Shown: positions 56,604 to 64,000 of the stretch, piece after piece
Numbering within the stretch: position 1 is the stretch's first letter
Layout: each line of letters starts with the position of its first letter
Assembly (NCBI RefSeq): GCF_000218785.1
Contig: NZ_AFPO01000026.1
Location: 20,349-84,348 of the forward strand
Reading direction: 5' to 3'
DNA: 64,000 bases
From: Idiomarina sp. A28L
GTDB lineage: Bacteria; Pseudomonadota; Gammaproteobacteria; Enterobacterales; Alteromonadaceae
The notes under the pieces: generated by a model
Seen by the model: only the letters and a program-made list of their open reading frames with translations
Told to the model about the DNA's origin: nothing
The model's database searches: none
Program-made: the position numbers and the translations under genes

Positions 56604-58064
56604 ATGAAAACGAATAAAATCACACAAGCGATTGGTACAGCGATCGGTACACTTACCCTCTTCGGGCTAGCTCTACCCGCTGTGGCAAGCCAAAAAATAG
56701 AATCTGGGTGGTATCTGGGTGTTGGTGGTGGTAGCTCGCAAGCCACCATTGCTCGCGCCGATATTATTGCCGATCTATTAGAATCAGGTTACACCACAAC
56801 TGAGTTTAATTCTGATACCAAAGATTTTGGCTTTAAAATTTATGGCGGTTATCAGTTTAATCGCCATATCTCGATAGAGGGCGGTTACTTTGATCTTGGT
56901 GAATTTAGCTACACTGCCACTACGATACCAGCCGGCACTAGCTTTGGAGAGCTGGAATTCGACGGCTGGAATCTTGATGTAGTAGCCATGCTACCGCTCA
57001 CCGAGAAATCATCGTTGTTCGTCAGAATTGGTGCCCATAGCAGCAAAGCATCGGTAGATTTTGTGGGTACGGGTGCGGTAAATGTACTTAATCCGCGCTT
57101 TCAAAAAACTAGCACCGATTACAAATTTGGATTTGGCTATCAATATGAAATGACGGAAAGAGTTACGTTTCGAATCGAAGCGGAGCGTTACCGCATGGAC
57201 GACGCAGTAGGCAATCATGGTGACTTAGATTTATTCTCAGTGAACCTTATCTATCGCTTTGGTACTCGTTCACGCCCTGAGGCAACACCTGCTCCAGCAC
57301 CAAGAGCTGTTGTTGCCGCGCCAGTACAACCGGCAGCAACAACGCAGTATTGTGGTGTTCTAGAAATTCAATTCGAAATTGCCAACGATGATATTCAACG
57401 AATTAATCGTGAACATGTTTTAGTTCTTGCTACTTTCTTGGATAAATACCCGGAAACTAAAGTTGAGATTGAAGGACACACCGATAACGTTGGTACACGA
57501 GCCGATAATCTTCGCTTATCACAGCAACGCGCAGAAAATGCCGTTGATTACTTAGTTCGGGAGCATGGCATAGATAGAGATCGGCTCAGTGCCACCGGCT
57601 ATGGTGAAAGCCGGCCCGTTGCTGATAACAGTACCGAAGCAGGTAAGCAAGCGAACCGCCGCATCAACGCTGTTATCGATTGCGCAACGGATATCGAGGG
57701 GTTAACACCATTGCCCGCACGGATAACACTAGCAATGGAGCTTGAATTTGATACTAATAGCTCAGTAGTTGACCCGAAATATCATGATCAACTCGGTACA
57801 GTTGCGGAGTATTTGCGCCGCCACCCTGAACTCACCGCTACACTGGAAGGCCATACCGATAACGCGAACGCTGATAGAGCGCAAAGAGTATCTCAAGAGC
57901 GTGCGCAGAGTGTTGCCAATTACTTAGTAACGCACTTTGGTATTGATCGCTCTCGGCTTACAGCTGAAGGTTTTGGTGCTACCCGCAGAGATACTTACAA
58001 TATTACTGCGTCGGGCCGTCAGGAAAACCGCCGAGTTACTATTATTCTAGATTATCCGAAATAG
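56604..58064 (+). CDS. Outer-membrane beta-barrel protein with two OmpA C-terminal domains, copy A
   Basis: A 486-residue OmpA-type protein. Signal peptide ends near AVA; residues about 30-235 form an eight-strand barrel (GWYLGVGGGSS, GFKIYGGYQFNRHISIEGGYFDLGEF, YKFGFGYQYEMTERVTFRIEAERY). A Pro/Ala linker leads to two OmpA domains, about 247-365 and 375-486. Both have the diaminopimelate-contact pattern: GHTDNVGTRADN...NRR and GHTDNANADRA...ENRR. Most OmpA proteins carry one. I prefer ATG 56604 (GGAG 6 bp ahead) over ATG 56601 or ATG 56568, which overlaps the lipoprotein stop. The gene sits 35 bp after that stop, so it is co-transcribed. It likely anchors to peptidoglycan and may hold the lipoprotein. 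Confidence 0.92.
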   Translation: MKTNKITQAIGTAIGTLTLFGLALPAVASQKIESGWYLGVGGGSSQATIARADIIADLLESGYTTTEFNSDTKDFGFKIYGGYQFNRHISIEGGYFDLGEFSYTATTIPAGTSFGELEFDGWNLDVVAMLPLTEKSSLFVRIGAHSSKASVDFVGTGAVNVLNPRFQKTSTDYKFGFGYQYEMTERVTFRIEAERYRMDDAVGNHGDLDLFSVNLIYRFGTRSRPEATPAPAPRAVVAAPVQPAATTQYCGVLEIQFEIANDDIQRINREHVLVLATFLDKYPETKVEIEGHTDNVGTRADNLRLSQQRAENAVDYLVREHGIDRDRLSATGYGESRPVADNSTEAGKQANRRINAVIDCATDIEGLTPLPARITLAMELEFDTNSSVVDPKYHDQLGTVAEYLRRHPELTATLEGHTDNANADRAQRVSQERAQSVANYLVTHFGIDRSRLTAEGFGATRRDTYNITASGRQENRRVTIILDYPK

Positions 58065-58085
58065 GTATACAGTAGAGCCCCCCTT

Positions 58086-58120
58086 AGGTGCCTGGCAAGT
58101 TTTGTCGGGCACCTTTTTTT
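58086..58120 (+). terminator. Terminator of copy A operon
   Basis: AGGTGCC (58086-58092) pairs with GGCACCT and is followed by seven T (58114-58120). It ends the lipoprotein/OmpA unit just before the convergent regulator gene. Confidence 0.85.
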
Positions 58121-58124
58121 ATGC

Positions 58125-58892
58125 CTAAAACAACCGGGAGTTTCTCTGATCATTGAAATGATTAAGCAAGCGATCGTATTCTTTATTTACCACTTGGTAA
58201 CATTCACAACTAAGTTTCTCAAGCCTTGGCCGATCTAATATGATCAGTTTCCCTCGATGATACTCAATCACACCTTGTTTTTGCAGTTTCCCTGCGGCGA
58301 GTGTAACCCCCTCCCTGCGAACACCCAGCATATTTGCGATAAGTTCTTGGGTCATAATCAGCGTATTTGATGGAATTCGATCTAACGACAAAAGCAACCA
58401 TCGGCACAATTGTTGTTCGATTGTGTGGTGGCGGTTACATACGGCAGTTTGTGCTATTTGCGTCATCAACGATTGCGCGTAGCGAAGGAGAAAGAATTGC
58501 AGATGGCTATGTCGATTAAATTCCTCTTTTAATATGTTCTCCGGCAACTGATATGCATTTCCCGCGCTTTGAACTATCGCCCTATGAGGCATGCTTTCAC
58601 CACCCATAAAAATAGCAATACCGAGTATTCCCTCATTACCCACCACAGATATTTCAGCGGAATCACCGTTTTCCATTATATAAAGTAAAGAGATAACAGA
58701 ATCGGTTGGAAAATATACATGTTTTAGTTTGTTGCCTGATTCATACAAGCACTTCCCGAGCGGTAGTTGTACGAGGTTATAGTGCTTTGCAAACCTAGCT
58801 CTAACTTCAATAGGAAGGGAAGCAATTAAATGATTCTGTTCCGGCGATGCTGATCGAAAATCATCATTCACCACTAGCTTTTTTGAGTGCAA
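58125..58892 (-). CDS. Crp/Fnr-family transcriptional regulator, copy A
   Basis: A 255-residue regulator. An N-terminal cyclic-nucleotide-binding-fold domain (about 25-140; LPLGKCLYESG, VYFPTDSVISLL, GNEGILGIAIFMGGES) lacks the cAMP phosphate-binding motif of true Crp, and no Fnr-type Cys cluster is seen, so its ligand is unknown. A C-terminal winged helix (170-245) carries MTQELIANMLGVRREGVT as recognition helix. The start is TTG 58892 with GGAG 7 bp ahead; the paralogue also begins TTG-CAY-TCA, which supports this. It is convergent to the OmpA gene, divergent from copy B's lipoprotein, and probably controls one or both units. Confidence 0.88.
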   Translation of the reverse strand: MHSKKLVVNDDFRSASPEQNHLIASLPIEVRARFAKHYNLVQLPLGKCLYESGNKLKHVYFPTDSVISLLYIMENGDSAEISVVGNEGILGIAIFMGGESMPHRAIVQSAGNAYQLPENILKEEFNRHSHLQFFLLRYAQSLMTQIAQTAVCNRHHTIEQQLCRWLLLSLDRIPSNTLIMTQELIANMLGVRREGVTLAAGKLQKQGVIEYHRGKLIILDRPRLEKLSCECYQVVNKEYDRLLNHFNDQRNSRLF

Positions 58893-59159
58893 GCCATAGC
58901 TCCCTATGTTCGCGGCGTAAAGTAACTAAAACATTAACTGTTATTAATATATATGCAAAGAATCAGAAAAACTCCAGATTATCGCCAAAATAAAATCTAT
59001 TTATCAGGGTGGAATTTAATAACTTAACTAAAAGTTCAGTTATAAGCGCGATATCGTACAGACGCATTTTAGGAATAAGTAAATAGTGACACCCTGTCCG
59101 TTCTGAACACTATGGCGGGCTGAACTAACTTGCAAACTTACACCGAGAGGAATGACCAA
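58893..59159. promoter_or_regulatory. Divergent promoter region between regulator A and lipoprotein B
   Basis: No gene seen. TTTGCATA on the minus strand (58952-58959) lies 60 bp before the regulator start and recurs 63 bp before regulator B. TATGGCG at 59111-59117 lies 49 bp before the lipoprotein B start and recurs at the same 49-bp distance upstream of copy A. Several inverted repeats (for example GTTCTGAAC near 59100) are present. Confidence 0.45.
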
Positions 59160-61505
59160 ATGCACCCCAAATTACCTAGCTTTTCCAGAGTTCACAAATG
59201 GCTGATGTTAGCAGTAACCTGCTCACTATTAGCCGCTTGTGGTAGCGATGGCCGTGACCCTATCCTCGGTAATAATGGCAATGTAGCGCTACCACCAACA
59301 GTGACCGTTACAACACCCACAAACGATGCCACGGGTGTTGCAATCAATAATACCGTGATAACGGCTCAGTTTAGCGAAGCCGTAAACCCATTGACCATGG
59401 CTGATTTTACAGTAGCTTGTGCAGCTCCATGTACCAACCCAACCGGCACTGTTACCATGAATGCAGCGAATACTATTGCAACGTTCACAGTAACAAGCCC
59501 GGCTCAGTTAGATGAGTTAACGCAATATACTGCAACGATAAACAGCGCCACCAGCAGAGCGACTAGTTTAAATTTAGCTCAACCATACGCATGGCAATTC
59601 ACAACTGGTGAAGCACCGGATACCACTCGCCCACGCGTTACCAGCACCAAACCGGTAACAAGTTCTCCGGGCCCAACTCCAAATATTCCAGCAAACACTA
59701 CCGTTTCTGCAGTGTTTAGCGAAGCGATGTTAGCTTCCACTATCACTACCAGCACGTTCACAGTAACCTGTGCGGCACCTTGTGTATCGCCTACTGGTAG
59801 TGTTTCCTATGATAGCGCTACATTAAGCGCTGTATTTACTCCAAGCGAAAATTTGGATTTGGAAACAACGTATACGGCTACTATTGAAAGTACAGTTACT
59901 GATCTTGCTGGCAACGCGCTTGCTGGTAATCAAGGTTCGGCTACTACAGAAAGTGATTACACTTGGCAGTTCACTACCGGTACAACAACCGATACAACCC
60001 GCCCACGCGTTACTATTACTGTACCGGAAACCACTACTCCTGGGCCTACTAATGAAGTTCCAGTAAATACCGGCATCACTGCGATATTCAGTGAAGATAT
60101 GTTAGCCACCACAATTTCTGATAGCACCTTTACGCTTACCTGTGAGGAGCCTTGCATATCACCAGTAGGTGATGTTACCTATGTGGTTGCTTCACGCAGC
60201 GCAGTGTTTACGCCTGAAGAGAACTTGGAAGAAGGCGCTACCTACACAGCTACTATTTTTAGCACCGTTACTGATCTAGCGGGGAATGAGCTTGCTGGTA
60301 ATCAGGGGCCGGTAAACACCGCCAGTGATTATATATGGGTATTTACCACTGTAGCTGCAATTCCAGCCAACAATATCTCGGTGCAATCAACCGAGCCTAT
60401 GGATAGCGGCACGATAGCTGTATGCCCAAGCGCTAGTATTAACGCTACGTTTGATGTTCCATCTGGAACTCGATTGGATCCAAACACTCTAAATAATGCA
60501 ACTTTCTTAATTTTTGAAGATGCAGCTCCAGAAAATACAGTTTCTGCTGAATCGATTTTGCTTGATGCTGATACTGGCACCATTGCTACTTTCATTCCTG
60601 AGAATCAGTTAGCAGAAAACGTAACCTACCGCGCTACGATAAAAAGTGGTTCTGAAGGCGTAAAAGATCTCATGGTTCCAGGTAACGAAATGGTGGAAGA
60701 TTACGTTTGGATTTTCACCACCACTCCTCCAACTGAGAGCTGTTTGGAACCTGCAAACCTGCGAACTGCAGCCCCTTTTGGTAGCTTTGGTGGTATTTCA
60801 GGCGTAACAAACCAAGGCCTATTAACGGTTGTTAACGGTGATCTGGGTACTACAGCGGCATCTACTTTGGTAACTGGCTTTGTTTCTGAGCCTGGCTGTG
60901 AATACACCATTACCACTCTGAACGAAGGTAAAGTAAACGGTAAAATTTACACCGCTCCACCACCGCCTACCGTTGCGTGCCCACAAGATGGAACGGCCGT
61001 AACCGAAGCTATCGCTATTCAAGCTCGCCTTGATGCAGAACAGGCTTACCTATCTCTTACGCCTGCAAATATGCCAGGTGGCCAAGACCCAGGAAACGAA
61101 AATCTAGGTAACTTAACCTTAGCCCCTGGAATCTATACCGCTCAAAGTGGTGCATTTAGTATCCAAGGCGGTGATTTAACTTTAGATGCACAAGGCAATC
61201 AGAATGCTGTGTGGGTATTCCAAATGGCAACCACATTAACTGTTGGTGGCCCCGGAGCTGATTTCCCACAAAGTGTGATTCTAGTTAACGGCGCGCAGGC
61301 GAAGAATATCTTCTGGAAAGTAGGCAGCGCTGCAACGATTAACGCTGCCGGTGGTGGCACCATGAAAGGCACCATTATTGCCCAAGAAGGTGTGAGTATT
61401 TCTACCGCTGGAAACGTCAATATTGTCACTTTAGATGGCCGAGCATTGTCTCTAGGCGCCTCAGTTACCATGGTGAATACCGTGATAAATGTACCTGCAG
61501 AATAA
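59160..61505 (+). CDS. Lipoprotein with three Big_5 Ig-like repeats and ice-binding-type (DUF3494) domain, copy B
   Basis: A 781-residue paralogue of the lipoprotein at 52741. Lipobox LAAC gives Cys 26; the next residues GSDGRDPILGN match copy A. After the first Ig-like domain there are only two 124-residue domains, starting at residues 154 and 278, against six in copy A. The diverged domain (about 402-525) and the ice-binding-type domain (530-781) follow. Long runs of the last 250 codons are identical to copy A at DNA level, with diverged runs between. ATG 59160 has AGAGGA 8 bp ahead. It precedes the OmpA-like copy B by 35 bp. Confidence 0.9.
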   Translation: MHPKLPSFSRVHKWLMLAVTCSLLAACGSDGRDPILGNNGNVALPPTVTVTTPTNDATGVAINNTVITAQFSEAVNPLTMADFTVACAAPCTNPTGTVTMNAANTIATFTVTSPAQLDELTQYTATINSATSRATSLNLAQPYAWQFTTGEAPDTTRPRVTSTKPVTSSPGPTPNIPANTTVSAVFSEAMLASTITTSTFTVTCAAPCVSPTGSVSYDSATLSAVFTPSENLDLETTYTATIESTVTDLAGNALAGNQGSATTESDYTWQFTTGTTTDTTRPRVTITVPETTTPGPTNEVPVNTGITAIFSEDMLATTISDSTFTLTCEEPCISPVGDVTYVVASRSAVFTPEENLEEGATYTATIFSTVTDLAGNELAGNQGPVNTASDYIWVFTTVAAIPANNISVQSTEPMDSGTIAVCPSASINATFDVPSGTRLDPNTLNNATFLIFEDAAPENTVSAESILLDADTGTIATFIPENQLAENVTYRATIKSGSEGVKDLMVPGNEMVEDYVWIFTTTPPTESCLEPANLRTAAPFGSFGGISGVTNQGLLTVVNGDLGTTAASTLVTGFVSEPGCEYTITTLNEGKVNGKIYTAPPPPTVACPQDGTAVTEAIAIQARLDAEQAYLSLTPANMPGGQDPGNENLGNLTLAPGIYTAQSGAFSIQGGDLTLDAQGNQNAVWVFQMATTLTVGGPGADFPQSVILVNGAQAKNIFWKVGSAATINAAGGGTMKGTIIAQEGVSISTAGNVNIVTLDGRALSLGASVTMVNTVINVPAE

Positions 61506-61540
61506 TGGCTAATACTAACAAGGTTTCAGTGGGGATTAAG

Positions 61541-62995
61541 ATGAAAAAGAATAAAATTACACAATCTATTAGTACAGCTATTGGCGCACTTGCCTTAATG
61601 GGCATGGCAATGCCTGTAGTAGCTGAAGAAGATTCGGGATGGTATCTCGGTGTTGGTGGTGGTAGCTCGCGCGCCACCATTGCTCGCGCCGATATTATTG
61701 CCGATCTATTAGAATCAGGTTACACCACAACTGAGTTTAATTCTGATACCAAAGATTTTGGCTTTAAAATCTATGGCGGTTATCAGTTTAATCGCCATAT
61801 CTCGATAGAGGGCGGTTACTTTGATCTTGGTGAATTTAGCTACACTGCCACCACGATGCCAGCCGGCACTAGCTTTGGAGAGCTGGAATTCGGCGGCTGG
61901 AATCTTGATGTAGTAGCCATGCTACCGCTCACCGAGAAATCATCGTTGTTCGGCAGAATTGGTGCCCATAACAGCAAAGCATCGGTAGATTTTGTGGGTA
62001 CGGGTGCGGTAAATGTACTAAATCCGCGCTTTCAAAAAACTAGCACCGATTACAAATTTGGATTTGGCTATCAATATGAAATGACGGAAAGAGTTACGTT
62101 TCGAATCGAAGCGGAGCGTTACCGCATGGACGACGCAGTAGGCAATCATGGTGACTTAGATTTATTCTCAGTGAACCTTATCTATCGCTTTGGTACTCGT
62201 TCACGCCCTGAGGCAACACCTGCTCCAGCACCAAGAGCTGTTGTTGCCGCGCCTGTACAACCGGTAACCATGGTACAGTATTGTAGTGCTCTAGAAATTC
62301 AATTCGAAATTGCCAACGATGATATTCAACGCATTGATCGTGAGCGTATCTTGGTACTTGCAACGTTTTTAGAGAAGTATCCAGATACTAAAGTTCATAT
62401 TGAAGGCCACTCCGATAGCGTTGGTACACGAGCCGATAATCTTCGCTTATCGCAGCAGCGCGCGCAAAGTGTGGTTGATTACTTAGTTCGGGAGCATGGC
62501 ATAGATAGAGATCGGCTCAGTGCCACCGGCTATGGTGAAAGCCGGCCCGTTGCTGATAACAGTACCGAAGCGGGTAAGCAAGCGAACCGCCGCATCAACG
62601 CTGTTATCGATTGCGCAACGGATATCGAAGGATTAACGCCGCTACCAGAACGCATAACTTTAGCGATGGAGCTTGAGTTTGATACTGATGGGTCAAAGAT
62701 TGATTCTAAGTATCATGATCAGTTAGCTAATGTTGCTGAGTATCTGCGTAGCCACCCGGATCTTACTGCTACACTTGAAGGGCATACTGATAATACTAGC
62801 CCAGATAGAGCACAAAGAATATCGCAAGAGCGTGCGCAGAGTGTGGCCAATTACTTAGTAACGCACTTTGGTATTGATCGCTCTCGGCTTACAGCTGAAG
62901 GTTTTGGTGCTACCCGCAGAGATACTTACAATGTTACTGCGTCGGGCCGTCAGGAAAACCGCCGAGTTACTATTGTTCTAGGTTATCCAAAATAA
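61541..62995 (+). CDS. Outer-membrane beta-barrel protein with two OmpA C-terminal domains, copy B
   Basis: A 484-residue paralogue of the protein at 56604 with the same order: signal peptide (ending near VVA-EED), eight-strand barrel, linker and two OmpA domains. The barrel is almost identical to copy A (a handful of changes such as D to G in the EFGGWNLD stretch and V to G in LFGRIG), while parts of both OmpA domains differ more. ATG 61541 has GGGG 6 bp ahead; the frame opens at an ATG overlapping the lipoprotein stop. The gene ends before a strong terminator. Same role as copy A inferred. Confidence 0.92.
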   Translation: MKKNKITQSISTAIGALALMGMAMPVVAEEDSGWYLGVGGGSSRATIARADIIADLLESGYTTTEFNSDTKDFGFKIYGGYQFNRHISIEGGYFDLGEFSYTATTMPAGTSFGELEFGGWNLDVVAMLPLTEKSSLFGRIGAHNSKASVDFVGTGAVNVLNPRFQKTSTDYKFGFGYQYEMTERVTFRIEAERYRMDDAVGNHGDLDLFSVNLIYRFGTRSRPEATPAPAPRAVVAAPVQPVTMVQYCSALEIQFEIANDDIQRIDRERILVLATFLEKYPDTKVHIEGHSDSVGTRADNLRLSQQRAQSVVDYLVREHGIDRDRLSATGYGESRPVADNSTEAGKQANRRINAVIDCATDIEGLTPLPERITLAMELEFDTDGSKIDSKYHDQLANVAEYLRSHPDLTATLEGHTDNTSPDRAQRISQERAQSVANYLVTHFGIDRSRLTAEGFGATRRDTYNVTASGRQENRRVTIVLGYPK

Positions 62996-63016
62996 GATCA
63001 AAATAGGATCTTTCTG

Positions 63017-63052
63017 TGTGCCTAGCAATTATATTGCTAGGCACATTTTATT
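63017..63052 (+). terminator. Terminator of copy B operon
   Basis: TGTGCCTAGCAA (63017-63028) pairs perfectly over 12 bp with TTGCTAGGCACA (63034-63045), 5-nt loop, followed by TTTTATTATTT. Confidence 0.85.
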
Positions 63053-63082
63053 ATTTGTTACGGTTGCTTTTACTTAATGTAG

Positions 63083-63889
63083 TTAGTGTTCAAAGAATGT
63101 TTCTTCAATAGCTGATTTTTTCGAGAACTCGCTTCTGCAAGCCGCTTTTGGCAAATAATGCAACAAGCGATCGCATTCAACTTTCACCACCTCGTAGCAT
63201 TCACAGCTTATCTTTTCCAATCGTGGCCGATCTAAAACAGTTAACTTCCCACGATTATATTCAATAATGCCTAACTTTTGCAGTTTACCTGCCGCCACCG
63301 CCACGCCCTCTCTACGAACGCCTAACATGTTGGCAATAAGCTCCTGGGTCATCGTAAGCACATTCGATGGAATACGATCTAACGACAATAATAACCAACG
63401 GCATAACTGCTGCTCTATCGAGTGATGGCGATTGCATACAGCCGTTTGCGCCATTTGTGTCATCAGCGATTGGGTATAACGCAAAAGCAAACAATGCAAA
63501 TCTCCATGACGATGAAATTCTTGTTTTAATATATGGCCTGGCAACTGATACGCACTGCCAGCACTCTGCACTACCGCTCGGTTTGGAGTACTTTCCCCCC
63601 CCATGAATAAAGCGATGCCCAATACACCTTCATTCCCTACCACTGAGATTTCCGCCGAATCCCCATTCTCCATAGTATAGAGTAACGAAATCACAGAGTT
63701 AGTTGGGAAAAGTACGTGCTTAAGTTCGCCACCTGATTCGTATAAACACTGACCTAACGGCAATTGTACTAAACGAAGATGTGGCGCAAACCGTGCGCGA
63801 ACTTCTGCAGGAAGCGATGAGAGTAAATGATTTTGTTCTGGTGATGAAATTGGATGTTCACCGTTTCTCATTTTTTTTATTGAATGCAA
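63083..63889 (-). CDS. Crp/Fnr-family transcriptional regulator, copy B
   Basis: A 268-residue paralogue of the regulator at 58125, strongly similar across the sensor fold (GNEGVLGIALFMGGES) and the helix-turn-helix (MTQELIANMLGVRREGVAVAAGKLQKLG), with a C-terminal extension of about 15 residues. DNA identity is lower than for the neighbouring structural genes. TTG 63889 with AGGAGCG 6 bp ahead is the start; an ATG is available six codons later but has no better signal. It faces the copy B operon exactly as regulator A faces copy A. Confidence 0.88.
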   Translation of the reverse strand: MHSIKKMRNGEHPISSPEQNHLLSSLPAEVRARFAPHLRLVQLPLGQCLYESGGELKHVLFPTNSVISLLYTMENGDSAEISVVGNEGVLGIALFMGGESTPNRAVVQSAGSAYQLPGHILKQEFHRHGDLHCLLLRYTQSLMTQMAQTAVCNRHHSIEQQLCRWLLLSLDRIPSNVLTMTQELIANMLGVRREGVAVAAGKLQKLGIIEYNRGKLTVLDRPRLEKISCECYEVVKVECDRLLHYLPKAACRSEFSKKSAIEETFFEH

Positions 63890-64000
63890 ATTGCGCTCCT
63901 TGCCGGATTAGCCATAGATGCGCTCAATAGTAGTTCGTTAATTTACATTTGTATGCAAACTTAGGCAGAAGAAAGTGTAAAGAGCGATTACATCACGCCC
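63890..64000 (-). promoter_or_regulatory. Upstream region of regulator B
   Basis: No gene seen in these last 111 bases. TTTGCATA on the minus strand (63952-63959) matches the element ahead of regulator A at nearly the same distance. By analogy with copy A, a further divergent gene could begin beyond the window edge. Confidence 0.35.

Noticed and set aside
52741-63889. Duplicated module considered as a composite transposon or prophage insertion
   Set aside because: No transposase, terminal inverted repeats, integrase or tRNA target found within the window; a simple tandem duplication explains it.

Overview
The window comes from the chromosome of a marine-type gammaproteobacterium. Housekeeping synteny (lptM-lysA-dapF-DUF484-xerC-yigB-uvrD facing rarD-yigI, then recQ), a hemC/hemD-hemX/hemY operon, four outer-membrane receptors or receptor-linked lipoproteins in the first 30 kb, and a tricorn-type peptidase all point to Alteromonadales. 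Idiomarinaceae is my best guess, by inference only. Base composition looks even and moderate, and I see no transposase, integrase of a mobile element, phage gene, CRISPR array, rRNA or tRNA.

Layout. (1) 1-4.6 kb: an operon on the minus strand for an internally duplicated surface lipoprotein and a TonB-dependent receptor cut by the window edge. (2) 4.9-16.6 kb: what looks like a carboxylic-acid/acyl-ester uptake and activation locus: GntP-type permease, AMP-forming acyl-CoA ligase and an exported MetX-like hydrolase on one strand, a divergent TonB receptor on the other, followed by a LuxR-type response regulator and a CrbS-type transporter-histidine kinase. (3) 16.7-29.4 kb: serine hydrolase lipoprotein, MAPEG and DUF502 membrane proteins, a tricorn-like S41 peptidase, a cory-CC-star/ArsA ATPase pair, CstA and a large Oar-like TonB receptor with a Pho-box-like promoter element. 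(4) 29.6-40.1 kb: recQ, yigI, rarD, uvrD (with a clear LexA box), yigB, xerC, DUF484, dapF, lysA and a small unlisted lptM. (5) 40.2-49.7 kb: hemC, a hemD-hemX fusion, hemY, tamA and tamB, tightly packed on the plus strand. (6) 49.7-52.5 kb: deaD and a Cu/Zn superoxide dismutase in one minus-strand unit with a long deaD leader. (7) 52.7-63.9 kb: the most unusual part, a three-gene module present twice in tandem. Each copy encodes a lipoprotein made of Ig-like (Big_5) repeats capped by an ice-binding-type (DUF3494) domain, an outer-membrane barrel protein with two OmpA peptidoglycan-binding domains, and a convergent Crp/Fnr-family regulator.

How the parts work together. Region 2 would bring an acidic or esterified substrate across the outer membrane, hydrolyse it in the periplasm, import the acid and make the CoA thioester, with the adjacent two-component system as the obvious candidate sensor (CrbS/CrbR relatives control acetate use elsewhere). 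Regions 4 and 5 are core DNA repair, cell-wall precursor, tetrapyrrole and outer-membrane assembly functions. In region 7 the lipoprotein and OmpA-like protein appear to be co-translated partners forming a wall-anchored surface structure; the two copies differ by exactly four 372-bp Ig repeats and show a mosaic of identical and diverged DNA, which suggests recombination between copies. I consider this duplicated module the best candidate for an undescribed system in the window.
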